Below are positions 16,279 to 23,861 of a stretch of 41,360 bases of DNA, piece after piece. Every line of letters starts with the position of its first letter. Within the stretch, counting starts at the first letter, position 1. A program made the translations under genes and the position numbers. This DNA comes from DAIQNV01 sp036788215 (GTDB lineage Bacteria > Planctomycetota > Phycisphaerae > Phycisphaerales > UBA1924): contig DAIQNV010000028.1 in the NCBI GenBank assembly GCA_036788215.1, forward strand, positions 1 to 41,360, in the 5' to 3' direction. The notes below the pieces were generated by a model that was not told where the DNA came from, ran no database searches, and was given only the letters and a program-made list of their open reading frames with translations.

Positions 16279-17403
16279 TCATCCGGCGGTAGCGGGCTCC
16301 TGTGCTGGTCTTCCGACGCGGGTGGCCTTGCCTCTCCGCGCCGCTTCGGAGTCGATGCGGTACACGTACGCCAGGACCTCCGCGACCGCCTCGTAGTGCT
16401 CGGGGTGGATCTCGGAGCCGATGTGGGTGCCGTGGTAGAGGGCGCGGGCGAGGGGCGGGCGTTCGACGACGGGGATGTTGTGCTGCCTGGCGATCTGGCG
16501 GATGCGCCAGGCGAGGAGGTCGGCTCCCTTGACGACGACCTTGGGTGCCGCCATCTCGTCCGCGTCGTACTGGATGCCGACGGAGAAGTGCGTGGGGTTG
16601 GTGACGATAACGTCGGCCTTGGGCGTACCGGAGTTGATCTGCTGGCTGACGATGTCGCGGTAGACCTCGTAGCGCCGGCGCTTGACCTGCGGGTCGCCCT
16701 CCATCGAGCGTCGCTCGTCCTTGACCTCGTGCTTGGTCATCTTGAGGTCCTTCTTATGCTGCCACTTCTGGTAGATGTAGTCGATGAACCCGATGAAGAT
16801 CAGGAGTATGGTGAGCGCGATCGCGAGTTCGAGCGCGAGCTGGCCCATGACCAGCATGCCCTGCACCGGCCCCATGGCGGCGAGGCTCGCGACGGTCTCC
16901 ATGCGGACCGCGAGGATCAGCCACGAGACCCCGATGGCGGCGATGAGCTTGAGCGAGTTGGTGCCGCTCTTCACGAGGTTCCGCATGCCGACGAGCTTCT
17001 TGGCGCCGCTGATGGGGTTGAGCTTGCTGAGCTTGGGTCGCAGGGGCTGCGTGGTGAAGAGCCAGCCCACCTGGACGTACTGCGTCGCGTAGGTGACGAG
17101 GAAGGCGATCACGAGGAACGGGGCGACCATGAGGCCGACATTGAGCATCGCGTCACGGAACGCGGTGCCCAGCTCGGCGACGGTCACGATGCCGCCCTGG
17201 AGCTGGTTGGCGAGGATGCGCCGCATGAGGAGCGCGAGGTCCTCGAGCAGCCCGCCGCCCATGAGCGCCAGCACGACCGTCGCCATGAGCAGCGTCACGG
17301 CGCTGCCCAGGTCCTGGCTCTTGGCGACCTGGCCCCGGTTGCGGGCCTCGCCCAGGCGGCGCGGGGTCGCGTCCTCGGTCTTCTCGCCCATGTCGTCGGC
17401 CAC
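16279..17403 (-). CDS. flhB: Flagellar export switch protein FlhB
   Basis: FlhB switches export specificity from rod/hook to filament substrates by autocleavage. The self-cleavage motif NPTH is at residues 269-272 in DVIVTNPTHFSVGI. The N-terminus (EKTEDATPRRLGEARNRG) is classic. Four membrane segments lie between 33 and 210, followed by the basic linker QKWQHKKDLKMTKHEVKDE. Length (374 aa) is normal. The start is GTG at 17403, 3 bp after the fliR stop. An in-frame ATG at 17391 is an alternative. It is coupled closely with fliR and flhA in the export block. Confidence 0.97.
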   Translation of the reverse strand: MADDMGEKTEDATPRRLGEARNRGQVAKSQDLGSAVTLLMATVVLALMGGGLLEDLALLMRRILANQLQGGIVTVAELGTAFRDAMLNVGLMVAPFLVIAFLVTYATQYVQVGWLFTTQPLRPKLSKLNPISGAKKLVGMRNLVKSGTNSLKLIAAIGVSWLILAVRMETVASLAAMGPVQGMLVMGQLALELAIALTILLIFIGFIDYIYQKWQHKKDLKMTKHEVKDERRSMEGDPQVKRRRYEVYRDIVSQQINSGTPKADVIVTNPTHFSVGIQYDADEMAAPKVVVKGADLLAWRIRQIARQHNIPVVERPPLARALYHGTHIGSEIHPEHYEAVAEVLAYVYRIDSEAARRGKATRVGRPAQEPATAG

Positions 17404-17406
17404 CGG

Positions 17407-18216
17407 TCAGTTCCCCCCGCCGGTCGAGAGGGACCGGGCCCAGTCCGAGGCCTGCATGATGCCCCACTCGAAGTGGGCACCGATGACCTCGTTGATCGTG
17501 AAGATCGAGATGAGCATCATGGCGACGCCGAAGACGATCTTGATCGCGAAGCCCACGGACATGACGTTGATCTGGGGCATCGTCTTCATGACGAAGCCGA
17601 TCACGATCAGCAGCAGAATGATGACCGCGAGCACGGGCATCGCGATCGAGAGGGCCGCCTCGGTCCCCGCGGTTAGCACGCGGAGCATGGTCTCCGCCGG
17701 GTTCATGGTGAAGTCGACGCCCCCGACCGGCACGCGCTCGAAGGTGTGCACGACCGCGAGGAACATCGTCTCGAGCCCGCCGATCGTGGCGAAGATGACG
17801 AGCCCCATGTAGAACATCATCGAGCCCAGCGAGTTGAGGTTGGTGTCGAGCTCGGGGTTGTACGCCTGGGCGAGCGCCAGGCCCATCTGGTAGCCCATGA
17901 TGTGGCCCGCCATCTCGATCGCGATGAAGGGCAGCCCGCCGATGGCCCCGATCCCCATCCCGATCAGGAGCTCCCCGAACAGCGCGACGCCCAGATCCAT
18001 CAGCCCCGTCGGGGGCTGGGCCGCCTCGATGATCCCGGGCCAGCCATAGACCGCGACCGCGATGCCCGCCGCCATCAGCACGCGGTAGCGGACGGGGACG
18101 CTGCCGCTCGAGACCATGGGCATGAAGATCATGACGCCCAGCACGCGGATGAAGACCATCGACCACGGGAGGGCGTGGGCGAGGAGGGGCGAGATGTCGA
18201 CGGTCGCGGGTTCCAC
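17407..18216 (-). CDS. fliR: Flagellar export gate protein FliR
   Basis: FliR is one of the core FliPQR export-channel subunits in the inner membrane. The 269-residue product has about 6 hydrophobic segments and the family pattern: VFIRVLGVMIFMPM near the start, ELLIGMGIGAIGGLPFIAIE, then AGHIMGYQMGLALA, and a C-terminal AIKIVFGVAMMLISIFTI helix. The start is GTG at 18216 and an AGAGGACC tract lies upstream. It begins 14 bp after fliQ. Confidence 0.96.
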   Translation of the reverse strand: MEPATVDISPLLAHALPWSMVFIRVLGVMIFMPMVSSGSVPVRYRVLMAAGIAVAVYGWPGIIEAAQPPTGLMDLGVALFGELLIGMGIGAIGGLPFIAIEMAGHIMGYQMGLALAQAYNPELDTNLNSLGSMMFYMGLVIFATIGGLETMFLAVVHTFERVPVGGVDFTMNPAETMLRVLTAGTEAALSIAMPVLAVIILLLIVIGFVMKTMPQINVMSVGFAIKIVFGVAMMLISIFTINEVIGAHFEWGIMQASDWARSLSTGGGN

Positions 18217-18230
18217 GCGGGGAGGGTCCT

Positions 18231-18488
18231 CTAGAAGAGGCGGAACATCTCGGCGGTGTATTCGACGAGCCGGCCGATGATCCAGGGGAGGAGCAGGGCG
18301 GCGACGACGACCATGACCGTGATCTTGGGCACGAAGGTCAGCGTCTGGTCCTGGATGCTCGTGATGCTCTGGAAGAGCGAGATGAGCAGGCCGATGACGA
18401 CGCCCGCGAGCAGGATGGGCGCCGAGATCTTCAGAACGAGGATGAGCGTGTCGCGAACGAGGAAGACCGCCGATTCGTCGTAGATCAT
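18231..18488 (-). CDS. fliQ: Flagellar export gate protein FliQ
   Basis: The 85-residue protein has two hydrophobic helices (LILVLKISAPILLAGVVIG and FVPKITVMVVVAALLLPWII) joined by the hallmark loop SLFQSITSIQDQTLTFVPK. This is the complete FliQ pattern and length. The ATG at 18488 overlaps the fliP stop as ATGA, so FliP and FliQ are translationally coupled, consistent with their joint assembly. Confidence 0.97.
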   Translation of the reverse strand: MIYDESAVFLVRDTLILVLKISAPILLAGVVIGLLISLFQSITSIQDQTLTFVPKITVMVVVAALLLPWIIGRLVEYTAEMFRLF

Positions 18489-19597
18489 CGCTTCGCCCCC
18501 TTCGGCGGGGTCGGGCGCAGGGGCGGGAGCGGGGGCAGGACCTCCGGCGGGCCCGACGCCCGGTAGCGGATGTAGCCCAGGAGCGGGAGCACGATCATCG
18601 CCGCCGCCTGGGCGCTCAGCCTCTCGGCGGAGCCGTCCTGCACGAAGGTCTCGAGCAGGCTCCCGACGACGAGGGTCCAACCGTCGACGAGGACGAAGAG
18701 CAGCAGCTTGAACGGGAGCGAGATGAGCACCGGCGGGAGCATCATCATGCTCATCGAGATGAGGATGCTCGCGATGACCATGTCGATGACAAGGAAGGGC
18801 AGGTACACCCGGAAGCCCATGATGAACCCCACCTTGAGCTCGCTCAGCATGTATGCCGGGACCAGCACCGCGGTCGGGACGTCGGCCCGGGTCATGTTCT
18901 GGGGCTCGGAGATGTCGACTCCGTTGTAGTCGAGAAGCATGTAGACGCTCGACCAGTTCCCGGTGGCCTCGATCTGGTCGAACATGTAGTCCCGCAGGGG
19001 CTGGGCCCCGCGGTCCCAGAGCTCGCTATAGTCGGCGATATCACCCGACTGCCAGGGCAGGATCGCCTCCTTGTGGATCCGGTCGATCGTCGGACCCATG
19101 ACCATCACCGTGAGGAAGAGCGCCAGCGAGGTGACGACCTGCGCCGGCGGGATCGCCTGCGTCCCGATCGCCTGTCGCAGCAGCGCGAGCACGATGAGGA
19201 TCCGCACGAAGCAGGTCGTCATCAGCATCACCGAGGGCACCAGGCTCAGCACCGTCAGCAGAACCATGATGTTCAGCGCCACGCTGAACCCGCGCCGGTC
19301 GTCCGCGTTCGCGCCGAGACCCGCCGGGGGCACCGGCCCGTCCGGACCACCGGGCACAAGCCCGCCAAAGGTCGCGGCATCCGCGGCGTTGTTGGGCAGC
19401 AGCTGCGCCGCGTCCCCGATGATGCGGAAGGGGTTGAGCGCCGGATCGGAGAGCACCGAGGGCGTGTTCGGCACCGGCGCCGTGATCGCGGGGTTCACGC
19501 GCGCCGGGATCGGCGGGCCCACGAGGTCCTGCGACTGCGCAGCCGACACGCCCGCGAAGAAACACAACGCGCCGATGATCACCCCGAACCGGATCAC
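18485..19597 (-). CDS. fliP: Flagellar export gate protein FliP (long form)
   Basis: FliP forms the pentameric core of the export channel. Family landmarks are MTTCFVRILIVLALLRQAIG, FLTVMVMGPTIDRIH, IMGFRVYLPFLVIDMVIASIL and LISLPFKLLLFVLVDGW. The start GTG at 19597 overlaps the fliO stop (GTGA). A cleavable signal peptide (VIIGALCFFAGVSAAQS) is followed by an unusually long Pro/Ala/Asn-rich periplasmic segment to about residue 100, before the first TM. The C-terminus has a Pro-rich tail. The 370-residue length exceeds the usual ~250, because of these extensions. Confidence 0.96.
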   Translation of the reverse strand: MIRFGVIIGALCFFAGVSAAQSQDLVGPPIPARVNPAITAPVPNTPSVLSDPALNPFRIIGDAAQLLPNNAADAATFGGLVPGGPDGPVPPAGLGANADDRRGFSVALNIMVLLTVLSLVPSVMLMTTCFVRILIVLALLRQAIGTQAIPPAQVVTSLALFLTVMVMGPTIDRIHKEAILPWQSGDIADYSELWDRGAQPLRDYMFDQIEATGNWSSVYMLLDYNGVDISEPQNMTRADVPTAVLVPAYMLSELKVGFIMGFRVYLPFLVIDMVIASILISMSMMMLPPVLISLPFKLLLFVLVDGWTLVVGSLLETFVQDGSAERLSAQAAAMIVLPLLGYIRYRASGPPEVLPPLPPLRPTPPKGAKR

Positions 19598-20346
19598 GCG
19601 GTGACTCCTTCGCCCAGGGTCGACAGGCGGGCCCGCAGGCGCGAGACCGCGTCGCCCGGAGAGGCCGACGCCGGTGGCCCCTGCGTCGACAGCAACTCGA
19701 CGCGATCGCCCCCGGGCGAGGTCTGCACCCGCCGGAAGGGCGAGGGCCCGGGCCTCGGGCTCGCGCGGTCGAAGGCCGCCTCGGCGCTCTCGACCGCTTC
19801 GCGGAAGCGGGCCTGCGTCTCCCGAGCCTCCTCCTCGCGGGTCTTGAGCAGCAGGTCGGCGACCTCCTCGGGGTCGGTGATCTCGCACAGGGGGGTCATC
19901 GTCGGGCCCGCCTTGCCGCCCGTTGCATGAAAGGTCACCAGCACCCGGCTCCCGATGTGGAAGAGCACCAGCGTCTGGCCCCGCGACATCGGGTAGCGGG
20001 CGAGCACCTGCGCCACCCCCGAAGGCGCACGACCGCCCGCGCCGAGCTGCCCCGCGAGCCCGCCCTGCTTCTTCGCAGCCCACCGCGCCCCGAACGCGAG
20101 CGCGCCGATCAGCCCGACCACCAGGGCGAGCGAGCCCAGCGTGCGGACGATGTCCATCCCGGTCGCGTCTTCGTTGGCGCCGATCGCTGCGGGGCGCTCC
20201 GCCGTCGGGCTCGGGGCACCCAGGGGCAGCGTGCGCGGATCAGCGGGGAGCGGGCCCGTCTGCCCGCCGGCAAAGGAGCACCCGAGCGCGATCACGAACG
20301 CCGGAACGAGGACACGACGCCTGGTTGACGGGGATCTCGCGGTCAT
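19594..20346 (-). CDS. fliO: Flagellar assembly protein FliO
   Basis: FliO helps assemble the FliP ring. The 250-residue protein has an N-terminal signal-like helix (LVPAFVIALGCSFAGGQ) and a second TM at about 68-86 (TLGSLALVVGLIGALAFG). The cytoplasmic FliO domain (VLARYPMSRGQTLVLFHIGSRVLVTF) follows. An acidic and helical tail carries LCEITDPEEVADLL and EEEARETQARFREAVESAEA. Its position directly before fliP, with a GTGA overlap, supports the call. Confidence 0.9.
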   Translation of the reverse strand: MTARSPSTRRRVLVPAFVIALGCSFAGGQTGPLPADPRTLPLGAPSPTAERPAAIGANEDATGMDIVRTLGSLALVVGLIGALAFGARWAAKKQGGLAGQLGAGGRAPSGVAQVLARYPMSRGQTLVLFHIGSRVLVTFHATGGKAGPTMTPLCEITDPEEVADLLLKTREEEARETQARFREAVESAEAAFDRASPRPGPSPFRRVQTSPGGDRVELLSTQGPPASASPGDAVSRLRARLSTLGEGVTA

Positions 20347-20415
20347 GGTCGGCCTTCCTGGCCTCGGGTCGCGGGACGGGCTCCGCCGTCCGGCCTACCG
20401 GTTGCGCTTCGGGTC

Positions 20416-21087
20416 TCAGGCGTCGGTCGCGTGCTCCGCCGTCGCGTCGAGGATCTCGTTGACACGGACGCAGAACGCGTCGTTCAGCACCAGCACCTCG
20501 CCCCGGGCGACGAGACGCCCGTTGACATGGACATCGACGGGGTCGCCCGCGAGCTTGTCGAGCTCGACGACCGCCCCCTCGCCCAGCCGGAGGACATCCT
20601 CCACCAGCATCCGCGTCCGCCCCAGCTCGATCGTCACGTGCAGGTTCACATCGCCCAGGAGGTCGATCGCGACCTGCTCCTGGCGCGTCGGCGCAGCGCT
20701 GAACGCCGGGGGCTCGAAGGGCGTCGCCCCGCCCGGCACGCTCACCACCGGCGGCGCCTGCTGCGCCGTCTGCTGGGCAGCCTCACGGGCCGCCTCACGG
20801 GCCGCGGCTCGCGGAGACATGGGGGCCGACGCCGGGCTCGCGGCGTCCTGCACGCCGGCGATCGCCGCCTGCACCGCGGCGAGCGCCGCGGCTTCCTCGT
20901 CGCTCGGGGCGTCCTCTTCCGCGTCCGCCTTTACCTCGTCGAGCTGGCGGGCGGCGTCATCGAGGGCAGCCGCAGCCTCCTCCGCCGGGTCCGGCGTGGG
21001 CTCATCGCCCGCCGGGGCCTCGCCCTGGGGCTCGTTCGGTGCGTCCTGCTCGTTCTGGCTGGCGTCGTCGCGCTCTTCGTCGGCCAT
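20416..21087 (-). CDS. fliN: Flagellar switch protein FliN with long acidic N-terminus
   Basis: FliN forms the lower C-ring. The SpoA domain is at about 145-215, with IDLLGDVNLHVTIELGRT, VLRLGEGAVVELDKLAGDPVDVHVNGRLVARGEV in pieces (LRLGEGAVVELDKLAG, VDVHVNGRLVARGE) and FCVRVNEIL. The first ~140 residues are Ala/Glu/Asp/Pro-rich and predicted disordered, unlike the short tail of most FliN. I chose ATG 21087, preceded by GGAGGTCAGG. The frame is open to 21240 but that part is Pro/Arg-rich. No FliM-like middle domain and no EIDALL-type CheY-binding peptide is visible in the extension. Confidence 0.93.
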   Translation of the reverse strand: MADEERDDASQNEQDAPNEPQGEAPAGDEPTPDPAEEAAAALDDAARQLDEVKADAEEDAPSDEEAAALAAVQAAIAGVQDAASPASAPMSPRAAAREAAREAAQQTAQQAPPVVSVPGGATPFEPPAFSAAPTRQEQVAIDLLGDVNLHVTIELGRTRMLVEDVLRLGEGAVVELDKLAGDPVDVHVNGRLVARGEVLVLNDAFCVRVNEILDATAEHATDA

Positions 21088-21348
21088 CCTGACCTCCCCT
21101 GCCGGATCGGAGCCGGCTGCGGGTTCGGGGTCCGGGCGCTCCGCGCCACGGGACGGCCCCGGGCGTGCGCCCTCCGCCGTCGCAGTCGAGATCGGACGCC
21201 CCGGGGGCGGAGGGTCAAAAACGACCCCCGCGCAGCGCATCTTCAGCCGGGAGGATGAGGATCCCGGTCGCGGACAAGGCAGGACTTGCGCATCTCCCCC
21301 GGATCCGGGGCGCGGACGACCCCGCCCCCCGCCCGGCCCGCCCGGGGC
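21088..21348. other. 261-bp spacer where fliM would be expected
   Basis: In related gene orders fliM lies between fliL and fliN. Here only 261 bp of GC-rich sequence are present, too short for fliM (~330 codons), and no remnant of a FliM-like frame is visible. A GGGTC/GACCC hairpin with T in its loop (near 21210-21225) is the only structure. Confidence 0.7.
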
Positions 21349-21864
21349 TCAATAGTCCATCGGCGCGCCCATGCACTTGGGGATGATGACCCTTTCGACG
21401 CGGGGGATGCCCGCCTGGTCGTAGCCGAAGACCTCGTTCACGTACTGGTTGAGCTGGCGGGTGATCGACTCGAGCCCGGGCTCCCGCAGGTGCCGGTCCT
21501 GGGCGCTCCTGATGATCCGGGCGACGCCCTCCTCGATCTCGTTCCGCCGCTTCTCCTTCTCCGCCTCGACCCGCTCCACGTTCTTGTTCCGCACACGCAG
21601 GAACACGTGCACCTCCCACTGCCACACCCGGCCCGTCGCCATGTTCTGGAACTTGTCGCGGACGAGTTCGATCTCGACCGGGCGCTCCCGGTCGTTCTCC
21701 TCCTCGCCCTCGAGCTGCGCGGACTGGGCGCTGGTGCTCGAGCCCATCGTGAACTTCATGATCCCGAAGACCGCGACCGCCTCGACGACCATGATCGCCG
21801 CGACGATCATCATCGTCTTCATCCCGCTCTTCTTCGGCGCCTCGGCATTGGCTTCGTCGGCCAT
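21349..21864 (-). CDS. fliL: Flagellar basal body-associated protein FliL
   Basis: FliL surrounds the stator and affects torque. The 171-residue protein starts at ATG 21864 (an upstream GTG lacks room for a ribosome-binding site). It has one N-terminal TM at about 15-36 (MKTMMIVAAIMVVEAVAVFGIM in two parts: MKTMMIVAAIMVVEA, VAVFGIM). An acidic stretch follows (EGEEENDRE). The periplasmic stomatin-like domain (VWQWEVHVFLRVRNKN, EEGVARIIRSAQ) completes it. It sits 26 bp after motB, and motAB-fliL is a functional neighbourhood. Confidence 0.9.
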   Translation of the reverse strand: MADEANAEAPKKSGMKTMMIVAAIMVVEAVAVFGIMKFTMGSSTSAQSAQLEGEEENDRERPVEIELVRDKFQNMATGRVWQWEVHVFLRVRNKNVERVEAEKEKRRNEIEEGVARIIRSAQDRHLREPGLESITRQLNQYVNEVFGYDQAGIPRVERVIIPKCMGAPMDY

Positions 21865-21890
21865 CGCTCCCACTCCTCTCGCTCACGCGC

Positions 21891-22640
21891 TCACGGTCGG
21901 GCCCGGCCCGTGCCGAACGGGTCGGGGTGGATCTGGTCGATCAGGCGGTCGGTGATGTACACCTGCACCCGCCGGTTCTCCGCGGGCTGCCCCGCCCCCG
22001 CCCCGGAGGGCAGCCCCGCCGGCTCCGCGTCCGCAGCCGCTTCCACCCGCAGGATCGCCGGATTCACCCCGCACTCGTTGACCAGGAAGTCGTACGCCGC
22101 CTGCGCCCGGGCGAAGGAGACCTCGACCGCCGAGCCGGCGGTCGTGTCCTCGAAGCCCCAGGCGTGCCCCACGATGCGGGTGATGTTCGTCCGGTCCGCC
22201 AGCTTGGGCGCGACGTCCTCGCGCAGCATCTTCCGGGCGGACGCGGAGAGCTCGATCGACCCCGGCTCGAAGGGCATGGTCCCGCCGACCGCGTGCCAGT
22301 TGCCCTCGTGCACCACGCTGACGGTGTCGTGCCGCCCGACGACGTTGGGATCGTTCTGCTTGTTGACCTGCGCGCCCTGGTCGTCGCGCTTGGCCATCTC
22401 CTCGAGCATGTTGATCGTGGCGTTGGTCGGCGCATCCTTGATCGGCGCCTGGCCCATGCCCCCCTCGAAGCCCAGGGCCTCCTTGATCTTCTCCAGCACC
22501 TCCCGGAACTCGCGGGGCTGCTTCAGCTCGCTGAAGGCCGCGAGCAGGATGAAGAAGCACAGCAGGAGCGACATCAGGTCGCCGTAGGTCACGACCCACT
22601 CGGGAACGCCCTGCTGCTCCTGCTTGCGCTTCTTGGGCAT
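21891..22640 (-). CDS. motB: Flagellar stator protein MotB
   Basis: MotB is the peptidoglycan-anchored stator subunit. The proton-carrying Asp is at residue 21 in VVTYGDLMSLLLCFFILL (a single TM from ~16 to 38). A plug/linker segment follows, then an OmpA/MotB domain (MPFEPGSIELSASARKML, ITRIVGHAW, SFARAQAAYDFLV, ENRRVQVYI). Sodium versus proton use is not readable from this. The ATG at 22640 follows the motA stop by 1 bp. Length 249 aa is normal. Confidence 0.96.
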   Translation of the reverse strand: MPKKRKQEQQGVPEWVVTYGDLMSLLLCFFILLAAFSELKQPREFREVLEKIKEALGFEGGMGQAPIKDAPTNATINMLEEMAKRDDQGAQVNKQNDPNVVGRHDTVSVVHEGNWHAVGGTMPFEPGSIELSASARKMLREDVAPKLADRTNITRIVGHAWGFEDTTAGSAVEVSFARAQAAYDFLVNECGVNPAILRVEAAADAEPAGLPSGAGAGQPAENRRVQVYITDRLIDQIHPDPFGTGRARP

Positions 22641-22641
22641 A

Positions 22642-23418
22642 TCAGGCCGCCTCCTTCTCCGCCTCAGCCCGGCGTGCGGGCGGGAGGAAGGTCAGCAGCT
22701 TGCTCTCAACGACGCGCGGGTTGTCGCCCGACTGGATCGCCATGACGCCCGCGATGATCACGGTCTTCACCGTGATCTCCTCCGCGTCGCGGGCCGCCAG
22801 CTTGTCGCCCACCGGGCCCGCGAACACGTTCGCGATCAGCGCGCCGTACATCGTCGTGATCAGCGCCACAGCCATGCCGGGGCCGATCGCCGCCGGATCG
22901 TCCATGTTCTGCAGCATAAAGATCAGCCCCATCAGCGTCCCGATCATCCCGAACGCGGGGGCGTACTTGCCGACGTTGTCGAGCGCCTTCTTGCCCATCG
23001 TGTGCCGGTCCATCAGCGCCTCGAGCTCCGTCTCCATGATCGTCCGGATCAGCTCGGGGTCCGTCCCGTCCACCGCCATCTTGATCCCGCGCACGATGAA
23101 CGGGTCCTTCATCTCCTCGATCAGGTTCTCGAGGCTCAGGATGCCCTCGCGACGCGCCACCTCCGCGTACTTGACCAGGTCGCGGATCGTGTCGAGCACG
23201 TCCGGCTGCACCCCGAAGAACGCCTTGAGGACCACCGTGTGGATCTTCAGCGCGAACGCCAGCGGGAACGACATCAGGATCGCGCCCGTCGTCCCGCCGA
23301 AGACCACGAAGATCGACGCGACATCGACCAGCGCAACGAGGTTACCCCCGCCGATCATGATGCCGATCAGGATGGCCGCGACCCCGACGATGAGGCCGAC
23401 CACGGTGCCGATGTCCAC
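22642..23418 (-). CDS. motA: Flagellar stator protein MotA
   Basis: MotA is the four-TM stator subunit that interacts with FliG. Landmarks are LVDVASIFVVFGGTTGAILMS (in pieces LVDVASIFVVFGGT, GAILMSFP), the cytoplasmic ARREGILSLE segment with conserved charges, YAPAFGMIGTLMGLIFML and the proline-bearing LIANVFAGPVGDKL. The GTG at 23418 has a GGAGG about 9 nt upstream. The 213 bp between flbD and motA hold no gene and no clear sigma-54 or sigma-28 box. Confidence 0.96.
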   Translation of the reverse strand: MDIGTVVGLIVGVAAILIGIMIGGGNLVALVDVASIFVVFGGTTGAILMSFPLAFALKIHTVVLKAFFGVQPDVLDTIRDLVKYAEVARREGILSLENLIEEMKDPFIVRGIKMAVDGTDPELIRTIMETELEALMDRHTMGKKALDNVGKYAPAFGMIGTLMGLIFMLQNMDDPAAIGPGMAVALITTMYGALIANVFAGPVGDKLAARDAEEITVKTVIIAGVMAIQSGDNPRVVESKLLTFLPPARRAEAEKEAA

Positions 23419-23631
23419 GACGGTGTCCTCCGGAGCGTGCCCGCGTCATCCGGACGCGGCTTCCTCCCCGGTTCGTCGGACCGGCGGGACCGTCACTTGA
23501 TCCCCCCGTTACCCGACCCGACCCAACACCGGGGTTCCCGGACGCCGCCAGGCCGAACGAGTCGCACACATGGCGGGCCCCCGCCCCGGTCCGGGGAAGA
23601 CCCCGCGCAACCCGGCCACGCCCCCAGCGCG

Positions 23632-23829
23632 TCAGCTCGGGGGCTGCCACTGGCGGAGGTGCCGCCCGTACTCGATCGAGCGGGCAACCACCTCGCGCAT
23701 GGATTCCTTCACGAGCATCCGCTCCCCGTTGATGAGCGTGAGGATCGTGTCGGGCTGTTCCTCGATGGTGCGGATGAGCTCCGCGTTCACGACGAATCGC
23801 TGTCCGTTGAGTCGTGTGAGGCTGATCAC
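23632..23829 (-). CDS. flbD: FlbD/SwrD family flagellar protein
   Basis: This small 65-residue protein matches the FlbD (SwrD/YlzI) family: ISLTRLNGQRFVVNAELI, then IEEQPDTILTLINGER and VKESMREVVARSIEY. In Bacillus, SwrD raises motor power. It starts at GTG 23829 with a strong GGAGG 8 nt upstream and lies 32 bp after flgE, the standard position. This family is different from the Caulobacter regulator also called FlbD. Confidence 0.95.
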   Translation of the reverse strand: MISLTRLNGQRFVVNAELIRTIEEQPDTILTLINGERMLVKESMREVVARSIEYGRHLRQWQPPS

Positions 23830-23861
23830 GGGTCACACCTCCGCATGGATCGGTCCGGTCA

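Noticed and set aside
20660..21087. FliM-like domain fused to FliN
   Set aside because: The extension is disordered and lacks the FliM middle domain and an EIDALL-type peptide.
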